Below are positions 34,213 through 43,556 of a stretch of DNA of 64,000 nucleotides, one piece after another. Position 1 is the stretch's first letter. Each line of letters begins with the position of its first letter. A program made the position numbers and the translations under genes. The notes beneath the pieces were generated by a model. That model had not been told where the DNA came from, searched no databases, and saw only the letters and a program-made list of their open reading frames with translations. This stretch comes from Moorella glycerini (lineage in GTDB: Bacteria; Bacillota; DSM-521; Neomoorellales; Neomoorellaceae). The stretch is from contig NZ_CP046244.1 of NCBI RefSeq assembly GCF_009735625.1, positions 372,001 through 436,000 on the forward strand, read 5' to 3'.

Positions 34213-35343
34213 ATGGGGAGCAGCCTGAGGATGGAAACATGGAGCACCAATCACCAGAAGGAGCTAACTGCCAGGCTCCTGGTCAGGGTAAAATCACTGG
34301 CGGCTGCCATAGCGGGCAAGCTTGGCCGCCGGCCGGTAATCATGGAGGTATGCGGCACCCATACGGTGGCCCTGGCCCGCACGGGACTGCGCAGCCTCCT
34401 GGCGGGATGCATCGATCTGCGCAGCGGGCCCGGTTGCCCCGTCTGCGTAACCGCCCCCGAAGAGATAGATTACATGCTTTGCCTCGCCCGGCAGCCGGGG
34501 GTTATCATTGCCACCTTTGGCGACATGGTGCGGGTACCGGGTAGCAGCGGTTCGCTGGAAAAGGCCAGGATAGAAGGCTGCCAGATCCAGGTTTGCTACA
34601 GCCCCCGGGAAGCCGTGACCCTCGCGCGTTCCAATCCCGATCGAGAAGTTGTTTTCTTAGGAATAGGCTTTGAAACTACGGCCCCTGCTGTAGGGCTGGC
34701 CGTGAAAGAAGCCGCGGCCCTGAGTCTCAAAAATTTCAGCATTTACAGCGCCCATAAGCTGGTACCACCGGCCCTGGCAACCCTGGCCGCCGACCCGGAC
34801 TTAAAGCTGGATGGGCTGCTCCTGCCGGGGCACGTCAGCGCCATCCTGGGCCGGCGGGCCTTTACTTTCCTGGCCAGAGAATATAACTTGCCGGCTGCTA
34901 TTGCCGGTTTTGATGCCCTTGACATCCTGGGGGCGCTATTGGAACTCCTGCTCCAGATCCAGAAAGGAGAAGCGCAAGTTAATAACGCCTACCCGCGGGT
35001 AGTCAGCGAAACGGGTAACCACAAAGCGCAGGAAATTTTAAGAGAAGTATTCTCCCTGGCTCCCGCCAACTGGCGCGGGCTGGGATTGATACCCCTCAGC
35101 GGGCTGAAATTGAATACTGCCTACGAGGCCTTTGATGCCAGCCACCGCTGGCGCCTGGAGTTAAAACCCGCCCCGCCGCCGGCCGGTTGCCTTTGCGGCA
35201 GCGTTTTAAAAGGCCTCTGCCTGCCGCCGCAGTGCGCCCTTTTCGGCCGGCGCTGCACCCCTCTCCGTCCCGTAGGTCCCTGTATGGTATCCTCGGAGGG
35301 TTCCTGCGCCGCCTACTACCGGTATGCCCGGGAAGCAGGATAA
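34213..35343 (+). CDS. hypD: Hydrogenase formation protein HypD
   Basis: 376 residues. Landmarks are VIMEVCGTHTVALARTGLRSLL, SGPGCPVCVTAPEEID, VVFLGIGFETTAPAVGLAV and LVPPALATLAAD. The C-terminal [4Fe-4S] site has Cys in CLCGSVLKGLCLPPQC and FGRRCTP. Together with HypC it builds the Fe(CN)2CO unit. The start at 34213 has a weak GGGTG ribosome site; the ATG six codons later is an alternative that keeps the whole conserved region. Confidence 0.94.
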   Translation: MGSSLRMETWSTNHQKELTARLLVRVKSLAAAIAGKLGRRPVIMEVCGTHTVALARTGLRSLLAGCIDLRSGPGCPVCVTAPEEIDYMLCLARQPGVIIATFGDMVRVPGSSGSLEKARIEGCQIQVCYSPREAVTLARSNPDREVVFLGIGFETTAPAVGLAVKEAAALSLKNFSIYSAHKLVPPALATLAADPDLKLDGLLLPGHVSAILGRRAFTFLAREYNLPAAIAGFDALDILGALLELLLQIQKGEAQVNNAYPRVVSETGNHKAQEILREVFSLAPANWRGLGLIPLSGLKLNTAYEAFDASHRWRLELKPAPPPAGCLCGSVLKGLCLPPQCALFGRRCTPLRPVGPCMVSSEGSCAAYYRYAREAG

Positions 35344-35566
35344 GTACCTACCTGTTTATTTGACAAAAGGGTAACCCCGGCTAAGAACCCTGGCTCTCGA
35401 TTAAATATCGCTTAAGTAATGGCCTGGGCCCACACCACACCATCGCCGTTTCCACTCCGTTTTATGAACTATAGTATCATAAAGTCGGGGTTAATTTTCC
35501 TGGTATCCTGGTAGCACCAGGCGGAAAAGTTACAAGCAGGCCTGATAAAAAATTACGTTAACAGGG
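35344..35566 (+). promoter_or_regulatory. 223-bp leader of hypE with extended hairpin
   Basis: No gene fits. At 35495-35528 TTTTCC and GGAAAA flank CCTGGT-AGC-ACCAGG, giving a two-segment hairpin with an internal loop. This separates hypE from the otherwise contiguous hyp series, so hypE may be expressed or regulated independently. No convincing sigma-A promoter was found. Confidence 0.45.
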
Positions 35567-36601
35567 ATGAAGTGTATTATGACCGATTGTGGTAGTATTA
35601 CTGGCACAGTTTCCTTAGCCCACGGCGATGGCGGCGAGTTGACCCACCGGTTGATCAGTGACCTGTTTTTAAGATATTTCCGGGACGAAGCCTTGCAACC
35701 TTTGAATGACGCCGCCCTGCTGCCCGCCCAGTGCGGCCTCCTGGCCCTGACCACCGATTCTTTTGTCGTCAAACCCCTCTTTTTCCCCGGCGGCAATATC
35801 GGCACCCTGGCTGTCAACGGTACGGTGAACGATCTGGCCGTCAGCGGCGCCCGTCCCCTTTACCTCACTGTGGGGCTGATTCTCGAGGAGGGGCTGCCCC
35901 TGCCGGTCCTGGAAGAGGTCATCGCCGCCCTGGCCGCAGCCGCCAGTGAAGCCGGGGTAGCCATCGTGGCCGGCGATACCAAGGTGGTGGAACGGGGCCA
36001 CGGCGACCAGATCTATATCAATACCACCGGCCTGGGGCTGGTTGCTGGCAATATTGACCTGGGCTGCCACCGCGTCCGGCCCGGCGATGTAATCATCTGC
36101 AGCGGGGCGGTAGGCGACCACGGCCTGGCCGTCCTGGCAGCCCGGGAGAATTTCGGCCTGGAAGGGTTAAAAAGCGACTGCGCCGCCCTGCATACCTTAA
36201 TCCTGCCCCTGCTGGAGAATTTCCCCGGTGCCGTTAAATGGCTGCGCGACCCCACCCGGGGCGGGCTGGCGACGACGATAAAAGAGCTGGCCCTGAGCGC
36301 CCAAGTTGACATTATCCTCAGTGAAGAAGCCATCCCCGTCCATGACAGCGTCCGCGGGGGAGCGGAAATCCTGGGGTTGGATTACCTCTACCTGGCCAAT
36401 GAAGGTAAATTCTGCGCCGTGGTCGATAGAGTTGCTGCTGAAGATGTCCTGGCCTTCCTCCGCCGGCACCCCCTGAGCTGCGAGGCCGCCCTGGTCGGCG
36501 AAATTAAGGAAGGCAGCGGCCGTGCCTTCCTGCGTACTGCCCTGGGGGCCACCCGGGAACTCTATCTTTTGAGCGGCCAGCAGTTACCGCGGATTTGTTA
36601 G
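35567..36601 (+). CDS. hypE: Hydrogenase expression/formation protein HypE
   Basis: 344 residues of the PurM/SelD-like ATP-binding family. It has GDGGELTHRLISDLF, TTDSFVVKPLFFPGGNIGTLAVNGTVNDLAVSGA, GDTKVVERGHGDQIYINTTG and DPTRGGLATTIKELA. The C-terminus ends PRIC, the tail whose final Cys receives the carbamoyl group and becomes thiocyanate. Start at 35567, or the ATG four codons later, which is better placed after CAGGGA. This completes a full hypABFCDE set in the window. Confidence 0.95.
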   Translation: MKCIMTDCGSITGTVSLAHGDGGELTHRLISDLFLRYFRDEALQPLNDAALLPAQCGLLALTTDSFVVKPLFFPGGNIGTLAVNGTVNDLAVSGARPLYLTVGLILEEGLPLPVLEEVIAALAAAASEAGVAIVAGDTKVVERGHGDQIYINTTGLGLVAGNIDLGCHRVRPGDVIICSGAVGDHGLAVLAARENFGLEGLKSDCAALHTLILPLLENFPGAVKWLRDPTRGGLATTIKELALSAQVDIILSEEAIPVHDSVRGGAEILGLDYLYLANEGKFCAVVDRVAAEDVLAFLRRHPLSCEAALVGEIKEGSGRAFLRTALGATRELYLLSGQQLPRIC

Positions 36602-36631
36602 CTCCTGATTACCAAGGGGAAATAAGCTAAA

Positions 36632-36661
36632 GCCCTTGTACTGCTGCAACAGTACAAGGGC
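36632..36661. terminator. Bidirectional terminator between hypE and porB
   Basis: A 12-bp perfect stem GCCCTTGTACTG/CAGTACAAGGGC with a 6-base loop, between the convergent genes. It is flanked by A-rich sequence on the left (TAAGCTAAA) and by GAGTTT on the right. Confidence 0.85.
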
Positions 36662-36706
36662 GAGTTTAAGAACCCCGGTAAGTGGGGCCCCATGGGATCC
36701 GATTAT

Positions 36707-37522
36707 CTATCCCGGCAAATGGGCAAACCTGGCCTGGGGCGCCAAGTAGTCGCGCAAAGGGCGGCGATGGGCGATTTCTTTTACCGTCAACCGCCCGTTT
36801 TCGTATTCGGCCAGGGGCCATTGCCCGGTCTGGACGGCCAGGCGGGCGAGCTTAACCGTCAGTTCGGAGGGATAGCCCCAGCCCGGCGGGCAGGGGGAGA
36901 GGACCTGGATGTAGGCCGGGCCTTCCACCTGCATGGCCTTCTGCACCTTGGTCAGGTAATCCTGGGGGTAGCCGATGCTGGCCGTAGCTGCATAGGGGAT
37001 ATTATGGGCAGCCACAATACCCAGCATATCCTTTTTGGGCCGTTCTTCCCCCCGGCCCACACTGCCGACAGGGGTCGTCGTGGTCCGCGCCCCTAAAGGT
37101 GTGGCCCCGCTCCGCTGTACCCCGGTATTCATATAGGCTTCGTTGTCATAGCAGATGAAAATAAAATTATCGCCCCGCTCGATGGCACCGGATAAAGCCT
37201 GGAGCCCGATGTCAACGGTACCACCGTCGCCGGCCAGCCCTACGACCCTGACCCCTTTTTTGCCCCGGCATTTCAAGCCGGCCACCACCCCGGAAACGGC
37301 CGCCGCCGTGCTGGGAAAGGTTACATTGACGCAGGGAACTTTGAAGGCCAGCTGGGGATAAAAGGTGGTTACCCCCAGCAGGCAGCTCGGCGTGGTAACT
37401 ATGACTGTCTCCGGCCCCAGGACCTTCAGGGCCATACGAACGGCAAGAATGCCGCCGCAGCCGGCGCAGGCATAAGACCCCTGCACCAGTTCGACATCAG
37501 GTAATTCTTTTATTTTAACCAT
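36707..37522 (-). CDS. porB: 2-oxoacid:ferredoxin oxidoreductase beta subunit
   Basis: 271 residues, thiamine-diphosphate-binding subunit. The N-terminal YACAGCGGILAVRMALKVLG and TTPSCLLGVTTFYP are followed by the TPP/Mg motif GLAGDGGTVDIGLQALSGAIERGDNFIFICYDNEAYMNTG. AYIQVLSPCPPGWGYPSELTVKLARLAV closes the subunit in pyruvate-type enzymes. It is the last gene of the G-D-A-B series. The heterotetramer oxidises a 2-oxoacid, probably pyruvate, to an acyl-CoA and reduces ferredoxin. Pyruvate versus 2-oxoisovalerate cannot be settled by sequence alone. Confidence 0.9.
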   Translation of the reverse strand: MVKIKELPDVELVQGSYACAGCGGILAVRMALKVLGPETVIVTTPSCLLGVTTFYPQLAFKVPCVNVTFPSTAAAVSGVVAGLKCRGKKGVRVVGLAGDGGTVDIGLQALSGAIERGDNFIFICYDNEAYMNTGVQRSGATPLGARTTTTPVGSVGRGEERPKKDMLGIVAAHNIPYAATASIGYPQDYLTKVQKAMQVEGPAYIQVLSPCPPGWGYPSELTVKLARLAVQTGQWPLAEYENGRLTVKEIAHRRPLRDYLAPQARFAHLPG

Positions 37523-37591
37523 AGTACTTTCCTCCAGGCTATTTCTTGTTCAATTCGAAGGTAAAGCGAACCGGTTGTATACTTCCTGCTT

Positions 37592-38767
37592 TTATTTCTG
37601 CCAGTCGCCGTTAATAACCTGTTTTTCGCCCCTGTCCTGGCGCCGTACCGCCTCCAGGCAATGGCGGAAAATACCTGCCAGGTCCTCCTGGCTGATATCG
37701 CGGCCGCCCAGGCCGCCAATAAAGCCGGCCACCTGCGGCTGGACCGGCAGGCCGGCCAGGGCCGCTTTAATTTCCGTGGCCAGCACCCCTTCATAACCAA
37801 AGGAACAATCACGATCCAGGACGGCCACCACCCTGGCCCTGGTGAGGGCCGCCCGGAGGTCTTCCACCGGGAAAGGCCGGAAACTCCTTAGACGTAAAAG
37901 GCCCACCGCTTCGCCCTGCCGGCGTAAATAGTCCACCACTTCCCGGGCCGTGCCGGCGGTGGCGCCCATGACGACCAGCACCACGGCGGCATCATGGCAA
38001 TAATAAGGGTCCACCAGGCCGCCGTAGCTGCGCTGGAAGTGGGCCTGGAACTCCCGGTCTACTTCCTTAATAACTTCTTTCGCCCGCAGCATGGCCTGCT
38101 GCTGGTAATACTTAAAGGCAGGATACAGGTCCGGCCCCGCACCGACCCCGAAGACATAGGGCCGCTGCGTATCCACGCTATACTCCGGCCGGTAGGGCGG
38201 CAGGAAGCGGTCTACGGCCTCCTGGTCCGGCACGTCCACAATTTCTTCCGTGTGGGAGAGGACATAGCCGTCCAGGCAGACCATAACCGGCGTCAGCACC
38301 TCCGGGTGGGCGGCAATTTTGTAGGCCTGCAGGCAGGTGTCCAGGGCTTCCTGGGCCGTTTCCACGTAGAGCTGGATCCAGCCCGTATCGCGGCAGGCAA
38401 TGGCGTCCTGGTGATCGGCCCAGATGGTCCAGGGAGCCGCCAGGCCGCGGTTGGCCACGGCCATAACCATGGGAACGCGGCAGCCACTGACGTAAGGGAG
38501 CATTTCAAACATGTAAGCCAGCCCCTGGGAAGAAGTGGCCGTAAAGACCCGCGTTCCCGTTACGGCTGACCCGTAGCAGGCCGCCAGGGCGGCATGCTCG
38601 GATTCCACCCGTATGTAGTCCGCCTCCATGGAACCATCAGCTATATATTCGGCTATTTTCTCCACAATGGTCGACTGGGGAGTAATGGGGTAGGCGGCCA
38701 CCACTTCCGCCCGGGCGAGCCTCACGGCTGCCGCCACCGCCTCGTTACCGTTCAAGTAGGCGCGCAT
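37592..38767 (-). CDS. porA: 2-oxoacid:ferredoxin oxidoreductase alpha subunit
   Basis: 391 residues from the ATG at 38767 (MRAYLNGNEAVAAAVRLARA), chosen because the longer frame adds a non-conserved stretch and because AAGGTAG precedes this ATG. Landmarks: VVAAYPITPQSTIVEKIAEYI, FTATSSQGLAYMFEMLPYVSG and LVVMGATAGTAREVVDYLR. DRDCSFGYEGVLATEIKAAL is near the end. It forms the substrate channel and CoA-binding parts. It overlaps porD by 23 bases and precedes porB by 69 bases. Confidence 0.91.
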   Translation of the reverse strand: MRAYLNGNEAVAAAVRLARAEVVAAYPITPQSTIVEKIAEYIADGSMEADYIRVESEHAALAACYGSAVTGTRVFTATSSQGLAYMFEMLPYVSGCRVPMVMAVANRGLAAPWTIWADHQDAIACRDTGWIQLYVETAQEALDTCLQAYKIAAHPEVLTPVMVCLDGYVLSHTEEIVDVPDQEAVDRFLPPYRPEYSVDTQRPYVFGVGAGPDLYPAFKYYQQQAMLRAKEVIKEVDREFQAHFQRSYGGLVDPYYCHDAAVVLVVMGATAGTAREVVDYLRRQGEAVGLLRLRSFRPFPVEDLRAALTRARVVAVLDRDCSFGYEGVLATEIKAALAGLPVQPQVAGFIGGLGGRDISQEDLAGIFRHCLEAVRRQDRGEKQVINGDWQK

Positions 38768-39035
38768 CGTTACTACCTTCTTCCACCAGGGCCAGGGCCT
38801 GCCGGGGACACTCCGCCACACAGATGCCGCAGCCCTTGCAAAAATCTAAATTCAGGCTAACTATCCTTTCGCCCCTGGTAAAGCAGCCTTCCGGGCAAAA
38901 GAGCCAGCAGTTCAGGCAGTTATGGCAACGTCCCGGGTCCAGGACCGGCCGTACCAGTCTCCAGGAACCGGTAGTGGTGCTCAGGCAGGGGGTCGCCAGG
39001 TTGGGGCCTTTGCGCAAATCACCTTCGGCCAGCAC
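38745..39035 (-). CDS. porD: 2-oxoacid:ferredoxin oxidoreductase delta (ferredoxin) subunit
   Basis: 96 residues from a GTG with GGGGCGG six bases upstream. Two [4Fe-4S] motifs: CHNCLNCWLFCPEG and CKGCGICVAECPRQAL. It carries electrons from the catalytic TPP to free ferredoxin. The position between gamma and alpha matches archaeal-type POR/VOR operons. Confidence 0.92.
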   Translation of the reverse strand: MLAEGDLRKGPNLATPCLSTTTGSWRLVRPVLDPGRCHNCLNCWLFCPEGCFTRGERIVSLNLDFCKGCGICVAECPRQALALVEEGSNDARLLER

Positions 39036-39085
39036 TGGCTACCGCCCCTTTCAGCCCGGCCAGCAGGTCACCTTTTACCTCTACT

Positions 39086-39661
39086 TTAACCCGCACCGGC
39101 AACAGCCTCCTTCTCAATCAAACCTTTTGCCAGGGCAAAAGCCTGCCTGGCTACGCCAATGTTTTTCGCAGCCAGCCCTTCCGGCAGGACGTCGGCAATG
39201 GCTTTTTCTACCGCCTCCAGGGAAAGGAGGCCGGTTGCCCCGGCCAGAGCCGCCACCATGGCGGTATTGACTATAGGAGCACCTAAGACCTCCCGGGCCA
39301 GGCGGGTGGCGTCGAGGTAATAGACCCGGGCTCCGGCCCGCACCTGTCCGGCCGCCATCTCCCGGCCGGCATTGATGAGGACCATCCCCCCGGCTGCCAG
39401 GCCGGCAAAAACATCGGTGCTCTCCAGCAGGGTGGCGTCCAGTACCACCACATAATCTGGGTTATAGATCTGGCTGCGGTCGCGGATGGGCCGGTTATCC
39501 AGGCGGGTAAAGGCCGTCACCGGCGCGCCCCGCCTTTCCGTGCCAAAGGAAGGAAAGGACTGGGCATAGCGGCCGCCGTAGAGGGCTGCCGCCAGGCCAA
39601 AGATGCGCGCCGCGGTAACGGCGCCCTGGCCGCCGCGACCATGCCAGCGAATCTGCAGCAT
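39086..39661 (-). CDS. porG: 2-oxoacid:ferredoxin oxidoreductase gamma subunit
   Basis: 191 residues starting MLQIRWHGRGGQGAVTAARIFG, the family's glycine-rich signature. GGRYAQSFPSFGTERRGAPVTAFTRL and GAPIVNTAMVAALAGATG follow. First gene of the operon; GGAGGTGG lies just before the ATG. It contributes the domain that binds the CoA nucleotide. Confidence 0.93.
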   Translation of the reverse strand: MLQIRWHGRGGQGAVTAARIFGLAAALYGGRYAQSFPSFGTERRGAPVTAFTRLDNRPIRDRSQIYNPDYVVVLDATLLESTDVFAGLAAGGMVLINAGREMAAGQVRAGARVYYLDATRLAREVLGAPIVNTAMVAALAGATGLLSLEAVEKAIADVLPEGLAAKNIGVARQAFALAKGLIEKEAVAGAG

Positions 39662-39696
39662 TTTTCCACCTCCTACCGGTTATATTTTACCACCAG

Positions 39697-39726
39697 GTAA
39701 TATCAGTAGCAAGTAATATTTGTCAA
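39697..39726 (-). promoter_or_regulatory. Promoter of porGDAB
   Basis: On the minus strand TTGACA (39721-39726), 18 bases, TATTAC (39697-39702); 36 bases before porG. Confidence 0.6.
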
Positions 39727-39733
39727 TAGAAAA

Positions 39734-39752
39734 ACCCGGCGTTCAGCCGGGT
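39734..39752 (-). terminator. Terminator of the nucleotidyltransferase-PMM gene
   Basis: A 7-bp stem ACCCGGC/GCCGGGT with a 5-base loop, followed on the minus strand by TTTTTC. It ends transcription from the 39762-42242 gene just before the porG promoter. Confidence 0.85.
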
Positions 39753-39761
39753 AAAAATATT

Positions 39762-42242
39762 TTACTTCTTCCCGTTATTCCTGTCCATATTTTTACCTCC
39801 ATGAATTAATTCCCTTAAGCGCCGCTCATAAAAACTGGCCAGCTCTTCAGCCATCTCCTGGGAAAAGGCTTCGCTGTATATGCGGTAATGAGGTGTTTCC
39901 CCGTCGGGTAATACCAGGGACCAGCCATCTTGCTGGCGTATCTGGACCCCATCCAGTAGTTCCACCCCTTCGGCCGGTTCCTCGCTGATCAAAGTGCGCA
40001 TGACCCGGCCCTTGGCTTCCCAGGGACAGGGCACGGTCCGGGTGACGGTATGGACGGCCGGCAGGGCGGCCACGGCCCCGGCCAGGCTCTCGTCTCGCCG
40101 GGCCAGCCAGTCCAGGATATAGAGGAGGGCTGCCAGGGCATCCAGCTGCAGGTGCTGCTGCGCCGGGGCGGCTTCGCCATTCACCCGGGCCATGGCTTCC
40201 TGGTGGATACCGGGATGGCTTTTCACTCGCTCTACCGTTCCTCCCAGGTGCCCGGCCACCAGCTCCGCTACCCGGGATGCCGTCACCGGCAGGACCAGGC
40301 GCGCCTCCCGGTTGGCTTCCAGGTAGACCCGGGCCAGCAGGGCCTGTTGCTGGGAGGGTGTTAACCGGCGCCCCTCACCGGTAAAAAGGATTAATTCCTC
40401 GCCATTTTGATCCATGGCTGCTCCCAGGCCGGCACCGTAGCGCCCGATTTCTGCGGCGAAAAAGGGTAAATCACCCTGGATATCCCTCCAGCCCTTAGCG
40501 GGGTCAAAATCCAGCCGGACCACGTCGGCGCCGGCCCGCTGTAACACCTCAGCGGCCAGGGCGGCTATTTCTCCCTGGCACCCCAGGGCTATCCGTACCG
40601 GCCTTCTCTTTAGCCCTGCGTCCCCCAGGGTCGACAATAACCACTCGCGGTAGGTTTCCTGCAGGGCCGGGAAATAGGTAGTGGCCTGTACCTCTTTCAC
40701 CTGGCGGCCGTCTTCCCGCCAGTAGAGGTTTTCGATTTTACGCACCGCTCCAGGAGCTAAATCGTGGCCGCGCTCATTGACCAGGTGCAACCAGAGCTTA
40801 TCCCGGTTAGCAGCATCCTGTTTAATATGGCAGCCACCGGCCAGCCTTAAAGAGCGGACGGCAAAACGATGGACCGGGGTTGGTAACCGGCCCAGGTCGG
40901 CCACCTTGACCCCGGCAGCCATCAGGCCGGCGGCCATGGCCTTAAAGAGCATTTCCCCGGCCCCACCGGCAAAGGTACTCAAGCCCACCATGGTCCCTGG
41001 TGTAAAACTGGCACCATAGGCCACCCCCATGCGGGTAACCTGGAAGGGAGTTAAATCTCCCTTCAGGTAACCCGGCGCCTGGCTGCCAACAAAGAGGGGA
41101 CGAGCCGTTCCCTGGCCCCAGATGAGGCTTTCATGCACCACCGTCTCCCGGCCTAAAATTTTTTCCGGCCAGACCTTTACCTCCGGCCGCACCTCCGCCC
41201 CGATGTCTACCTGGCTGCCGTCGCCGATAACCGCGCCTTCATAAATCCGCACCTGCCGCTGCAGGCCGGCCCGGCTGCAGACCACCGCCCCCCGCAGGCT
41301 GGCTCCTTCCCCGACATATACATTATCCCAGAGGATGGACCGTTTGACGCTGGCCCCTTCTTCCAGCCGGGTGTATGGCCCCAGCACGGTAAAAGGCCCG
41401 ACCACAGCCCCCGGGCCGATACGGCAATAGCTGCCTATCAGAACCGGGCCTGTAATCCTGGCCGCAGGGTCAATCTCCACTCCTGCACCGGCCACCACGC
41501 CCTTACCCCGGTCTTCACCCACCACCCGGACTTTAACCCTGCCCTGCAAAATGTCCTCCTGGGCCTGGCGGTACTGGGCTAGATTACCAATGTCACACCA
41601 GTAACCAGATAGAGTCACCCCGTAGAGGGGACGCTTTTCCTTTAACAACCGGGGGAAGAGGTCCTTGCTGAAGTCAAAGGGCTGCCCTTCCGGCACCAGT
41701 TCCAGGACCTCGGGCTCCAGGATATAGATGCCGGTATTGACCCGGTCGCTGAAAACCTCGCCCCAGCTGGGCTTTTCCAGGAAGGAACGGATGCTGCCGT
41801 CGGGATTGGTAATCACTACCCCGTACTCCAGGGGGTTGTCGACAGTCGTTAGCACCAGGGTGGCCAGGGCGCCGCTTTCCTTGTGCCGGGCAATAGCCGG
41901 CCGCAGGTCAAAATCCGTAAGGGCGTCGCCGCTTACCACCACAAAGGTTTCATCTAAAAAGGAAGCCGCGTTTTTGACGCTGCCGGCGGTACCCAGGGGC
42001 TTATCCTCCACAAAATAATGCAGGTGCAGGCCGAAGTTTCTGCCGTCACCGAAGTATTCCTGGATCAATGCCGGTAGGTACTGCAGGGTCACCCCTACTT
42101 CTTTGATACCCAGGTCACGTAACAGGTCCAGGCAGTATTCCATTACCGGCCGGTTGGCCACCGGCACCAGGGGTTTGGGCCGCTTGCAGGTCAGGGGCCG
42201 CAAGCGCGACCCCTCCCCGCCGGCCATGATAATCGCCTTCAT
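39762..42242 (-). CDS. Mannose-1-phosphate nucleotidyltransferase fused to degenerate phosphomannomutase domain
   Basis: 826 residues from the ATG at 42242, six bases after GGAGG. Domain 1 (1-235) is a sugar nucleotidyltransferase: [33 protein letters not shown] (metal Asp) and FLEKPSW. Domain 2 (250-400) has hexapeptide repeats of the left-handed beta-helix type. Domain 3 (400-826) aligns with phosphomannomutase, but the phosphoserine loop TASHNP is replaced by [10 protein letters not shown] (471-480), the Mg loop DGDGDR by DQNGEE (611-616), and the phosphate-binding RPSGTEP by LPDGETP. So the transferase should work and the mutase should not. It probably makes GDP-mannose or a related NDP-sugar for the cell surface. 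Confidence 0.88.
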   Translation of the reverse strand: MKAIIMAGGEGSRLRPLTCKRPKPLVPVANRPVMEYCLDLLRDLGIKEVGVTLQYLPALIQEYFGDGRNFGLHLHYFVEDKPLGTAGSVKNAASFLDETFVVVSGDALTDFDLRPAIARHKESGALATLVLTTVDNPLEYGVVITNPDGSIRSFLEKPSWGEVFSDRVNTGIYILEPEVLELVPEGQPFDFSKDLFPRLLKEKRPLYGVTLSGYWCDIGNLAQYRQAQEDILQGRVKVRVVGEDRGKGVVAGAGVEIDPAARITGPVLIGSYCRIGPGAVVGPFTVLGPYTRLEEGASVKRSILWDNVYVGEGASLRGAVVCSRAGLQRQVRIYEGAVIGDGSQVDIGAEVRPEVKVWPEKILGRETVVHESLIWGQGTARPLFVGSQAPGYLKGDLTPFQVTRMGVAYGASFTPGTMVGLSTFAGGAGEMLFKAMAAGLMAAGVKVADLGRLPTPVHRFAVRSLRLAGGCHIKQDAANRDKLWLHLVNERGHDLAPGAVRKIENLYWREDGRQVKEVQATTYFPALQETYREWLLSTLGDAGLKRRPVRIALGCQGEIAALAAEVLQRAGADVVRLDFDPAKGWRDIQGDLPFFAAEIGRYGAGLGAAMDQNGEELILFTGEGRRLTPSQQQALLARVYLEANREARLVLPVTASRVAELVAGHLGGTVERVKSHPGIHQEAMARVNGEAAPAQQHLQLDALAALLYILDWLARRDESLAGAVAALPAVHTVTRTVPCPWEAKGRVMRTLISEEPAEGVELLDGVQIRQQDGWSLVLPDGETPHYRIYSEAFSQEMAEELASFYERRLRELIHGGKNMDRNNGKK

Positions 42243-42319
42243 AGTCAACCTCCTGCCTCCGGATAACAAATTTCCAGATGCAGTATACCCCTGAAGCCGG
42301 TTCCCTACTCCCAACATTG

Positions 42320-43462
42320 TCAGCCTTTTAATACCTTCTGTAAAATCCCTTTACACGCCTCTGGAGTAACTACCCGGGGGTTAGCTTTGGCGAGAAACAT
42401 CGCGGCTGCTTCCCCTGCAAACTGAGCGATATCCTCTTCCTTTTGCAAGTAGGAAGCCAGGTTTGCCGGTAGTTCAAGATCGCTTAAAAGCTCGTGTACA
42501 GCCATTACTGCTTCCCGGGCGGCCACGTCGATACTTTCGCCAACCCCTTTACCCAGTAAGTGTGCAATAAGGGCGTACTTTTCAGGTACTGCAACCAGAT
42601 TAAAGTTCATACCCCAGGGGAGCAAGACGGCATTGGCCAGTCCATGGGGTACATCATAGTAGCTACTTAAGGGTCCTGCCAGGGCGTGGACAATACCCAA
42701 CCCTGCCTGGTCCATGGCAGCACCCGCCAGGCTACTGGCTATAGCTACCTGCTCCCTGGCTACCAGGTCATCGCCTACAGCAAAGGCTTTGCGTAGCCAT
42801 TGTCCCAGCAGTTTTATCGCCTCCGCTGCCCAAGCATCGGTAAACGGGTTGCTCTTCCTGGCCACCAGGGCTTCAATAGCGTGGGTTAAGGCATCCATAC
42901 CTGTTATTGCTGTAATAAACGGTGGTAAAGTAAGCATTAGCTCGGGGTCAATAAAGGCTGCTACCGGCAATAATTTTTCGCTGACGATGCCCTTTTTGGT
43001 GTTACGGTCCACGATAACTGCCGTCCGGGTTACTTCACTCCCGGTACCGGCTGTAGTGGGCAGGGCGTAAAGGGGTATCCCTGGTACCTGTAAGGGTTTC
43101 CCAGCCCACTGGTATTCTTCCAGCCTGCCCCCATTGGTCAGCAGGACGCTGACCATTTTGGCCACATCCAGGGGGCTACCCCCGCCCAAGGCAATGATGG
43201 CGGTCGCTCCGAAGTCCCGGGCAAACTCCAGAGCCTTTTCTACAGTAGCAGCCCGCGGGTTGGGTACAATATCGCTATAGATTTCCCGGCTGTTACCGCT
43301 TTCCTCTAATATTTCTTCTATTTTGAGTAGGGTACTGCTTTCTACTACACCCCGGTCTGTAATCACTAGAACTCTATCCTTAGCTTGTAAAAAATTAGTT
43401 AATTCTCGGCGTGCCCCGGCACCAAAGTAAAGTCTCGTAGACAAATAAAATTGATTCGGCAT
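42320..43462 (-). CDS. Iron-containing alcohol dehydrogenase
   Basis: 380 residues from the ATG at 43462 ([16 protein letters not shown]), with GGGTGGGG upstream. The NAD-binding motif is [18 protein letters not shown], and [15 protein letters not shown] is next. The metal site is complete: Asp in [11 protein letters not shown], then [16 protein letters not shown] (His) and [29 protein letters not shown] (two His). It interconverts an alcohol and an aldehyde or ketone with NAD(P). It is the last gene of the series that starts at 52424, 94 bases after the shorter Mch-like gene. In that context an aldehyde such as glycolaldehyde from a FolB-type cleavage is a possible substrate (inference). Confidence 0.92.
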   Translation of the reverse strand: MPNQFYLSTRLYFGAGARRELTNFLQAKDRVLVITDRGVVESSTLLKIEEILEESGNSREIYSDIVPNPRAATVEKALEFARDFGATAIIALGGGSPLDVAKMVSVLLTNGGRLEEYQWAGKPLQVPGIPLYALPTTAGTGSEVTRTAVIVDRNTKKGIVSEKLLPVAAFIDPELMLTLPPFITAITGMDALTHAIEALVARKSNPFTDAWAAEAIKLLGQWLRKAFAVGDDLVAREQVAIASSLAGAAMDQAGLGIVHALAGPLSSYYDVPHGLANAVLLPWGMNFNLVAVPEKYALIAHLLGKGVGESIDVAAREAVMAVHELLSDLELPANLASYLQKEEDIAQFAGEAAAMFLAKANPRVVTPEACKGILQKVLKG

Positions 43463-43556
43463 CTTACCCCACCCTTTTACCTTGATTTTTATATTAAGCT
43501 GCACCAGAAATCCTCCAGCTCTTCCTTTTTTATATCCCACCTCGGGTTATAGAATT

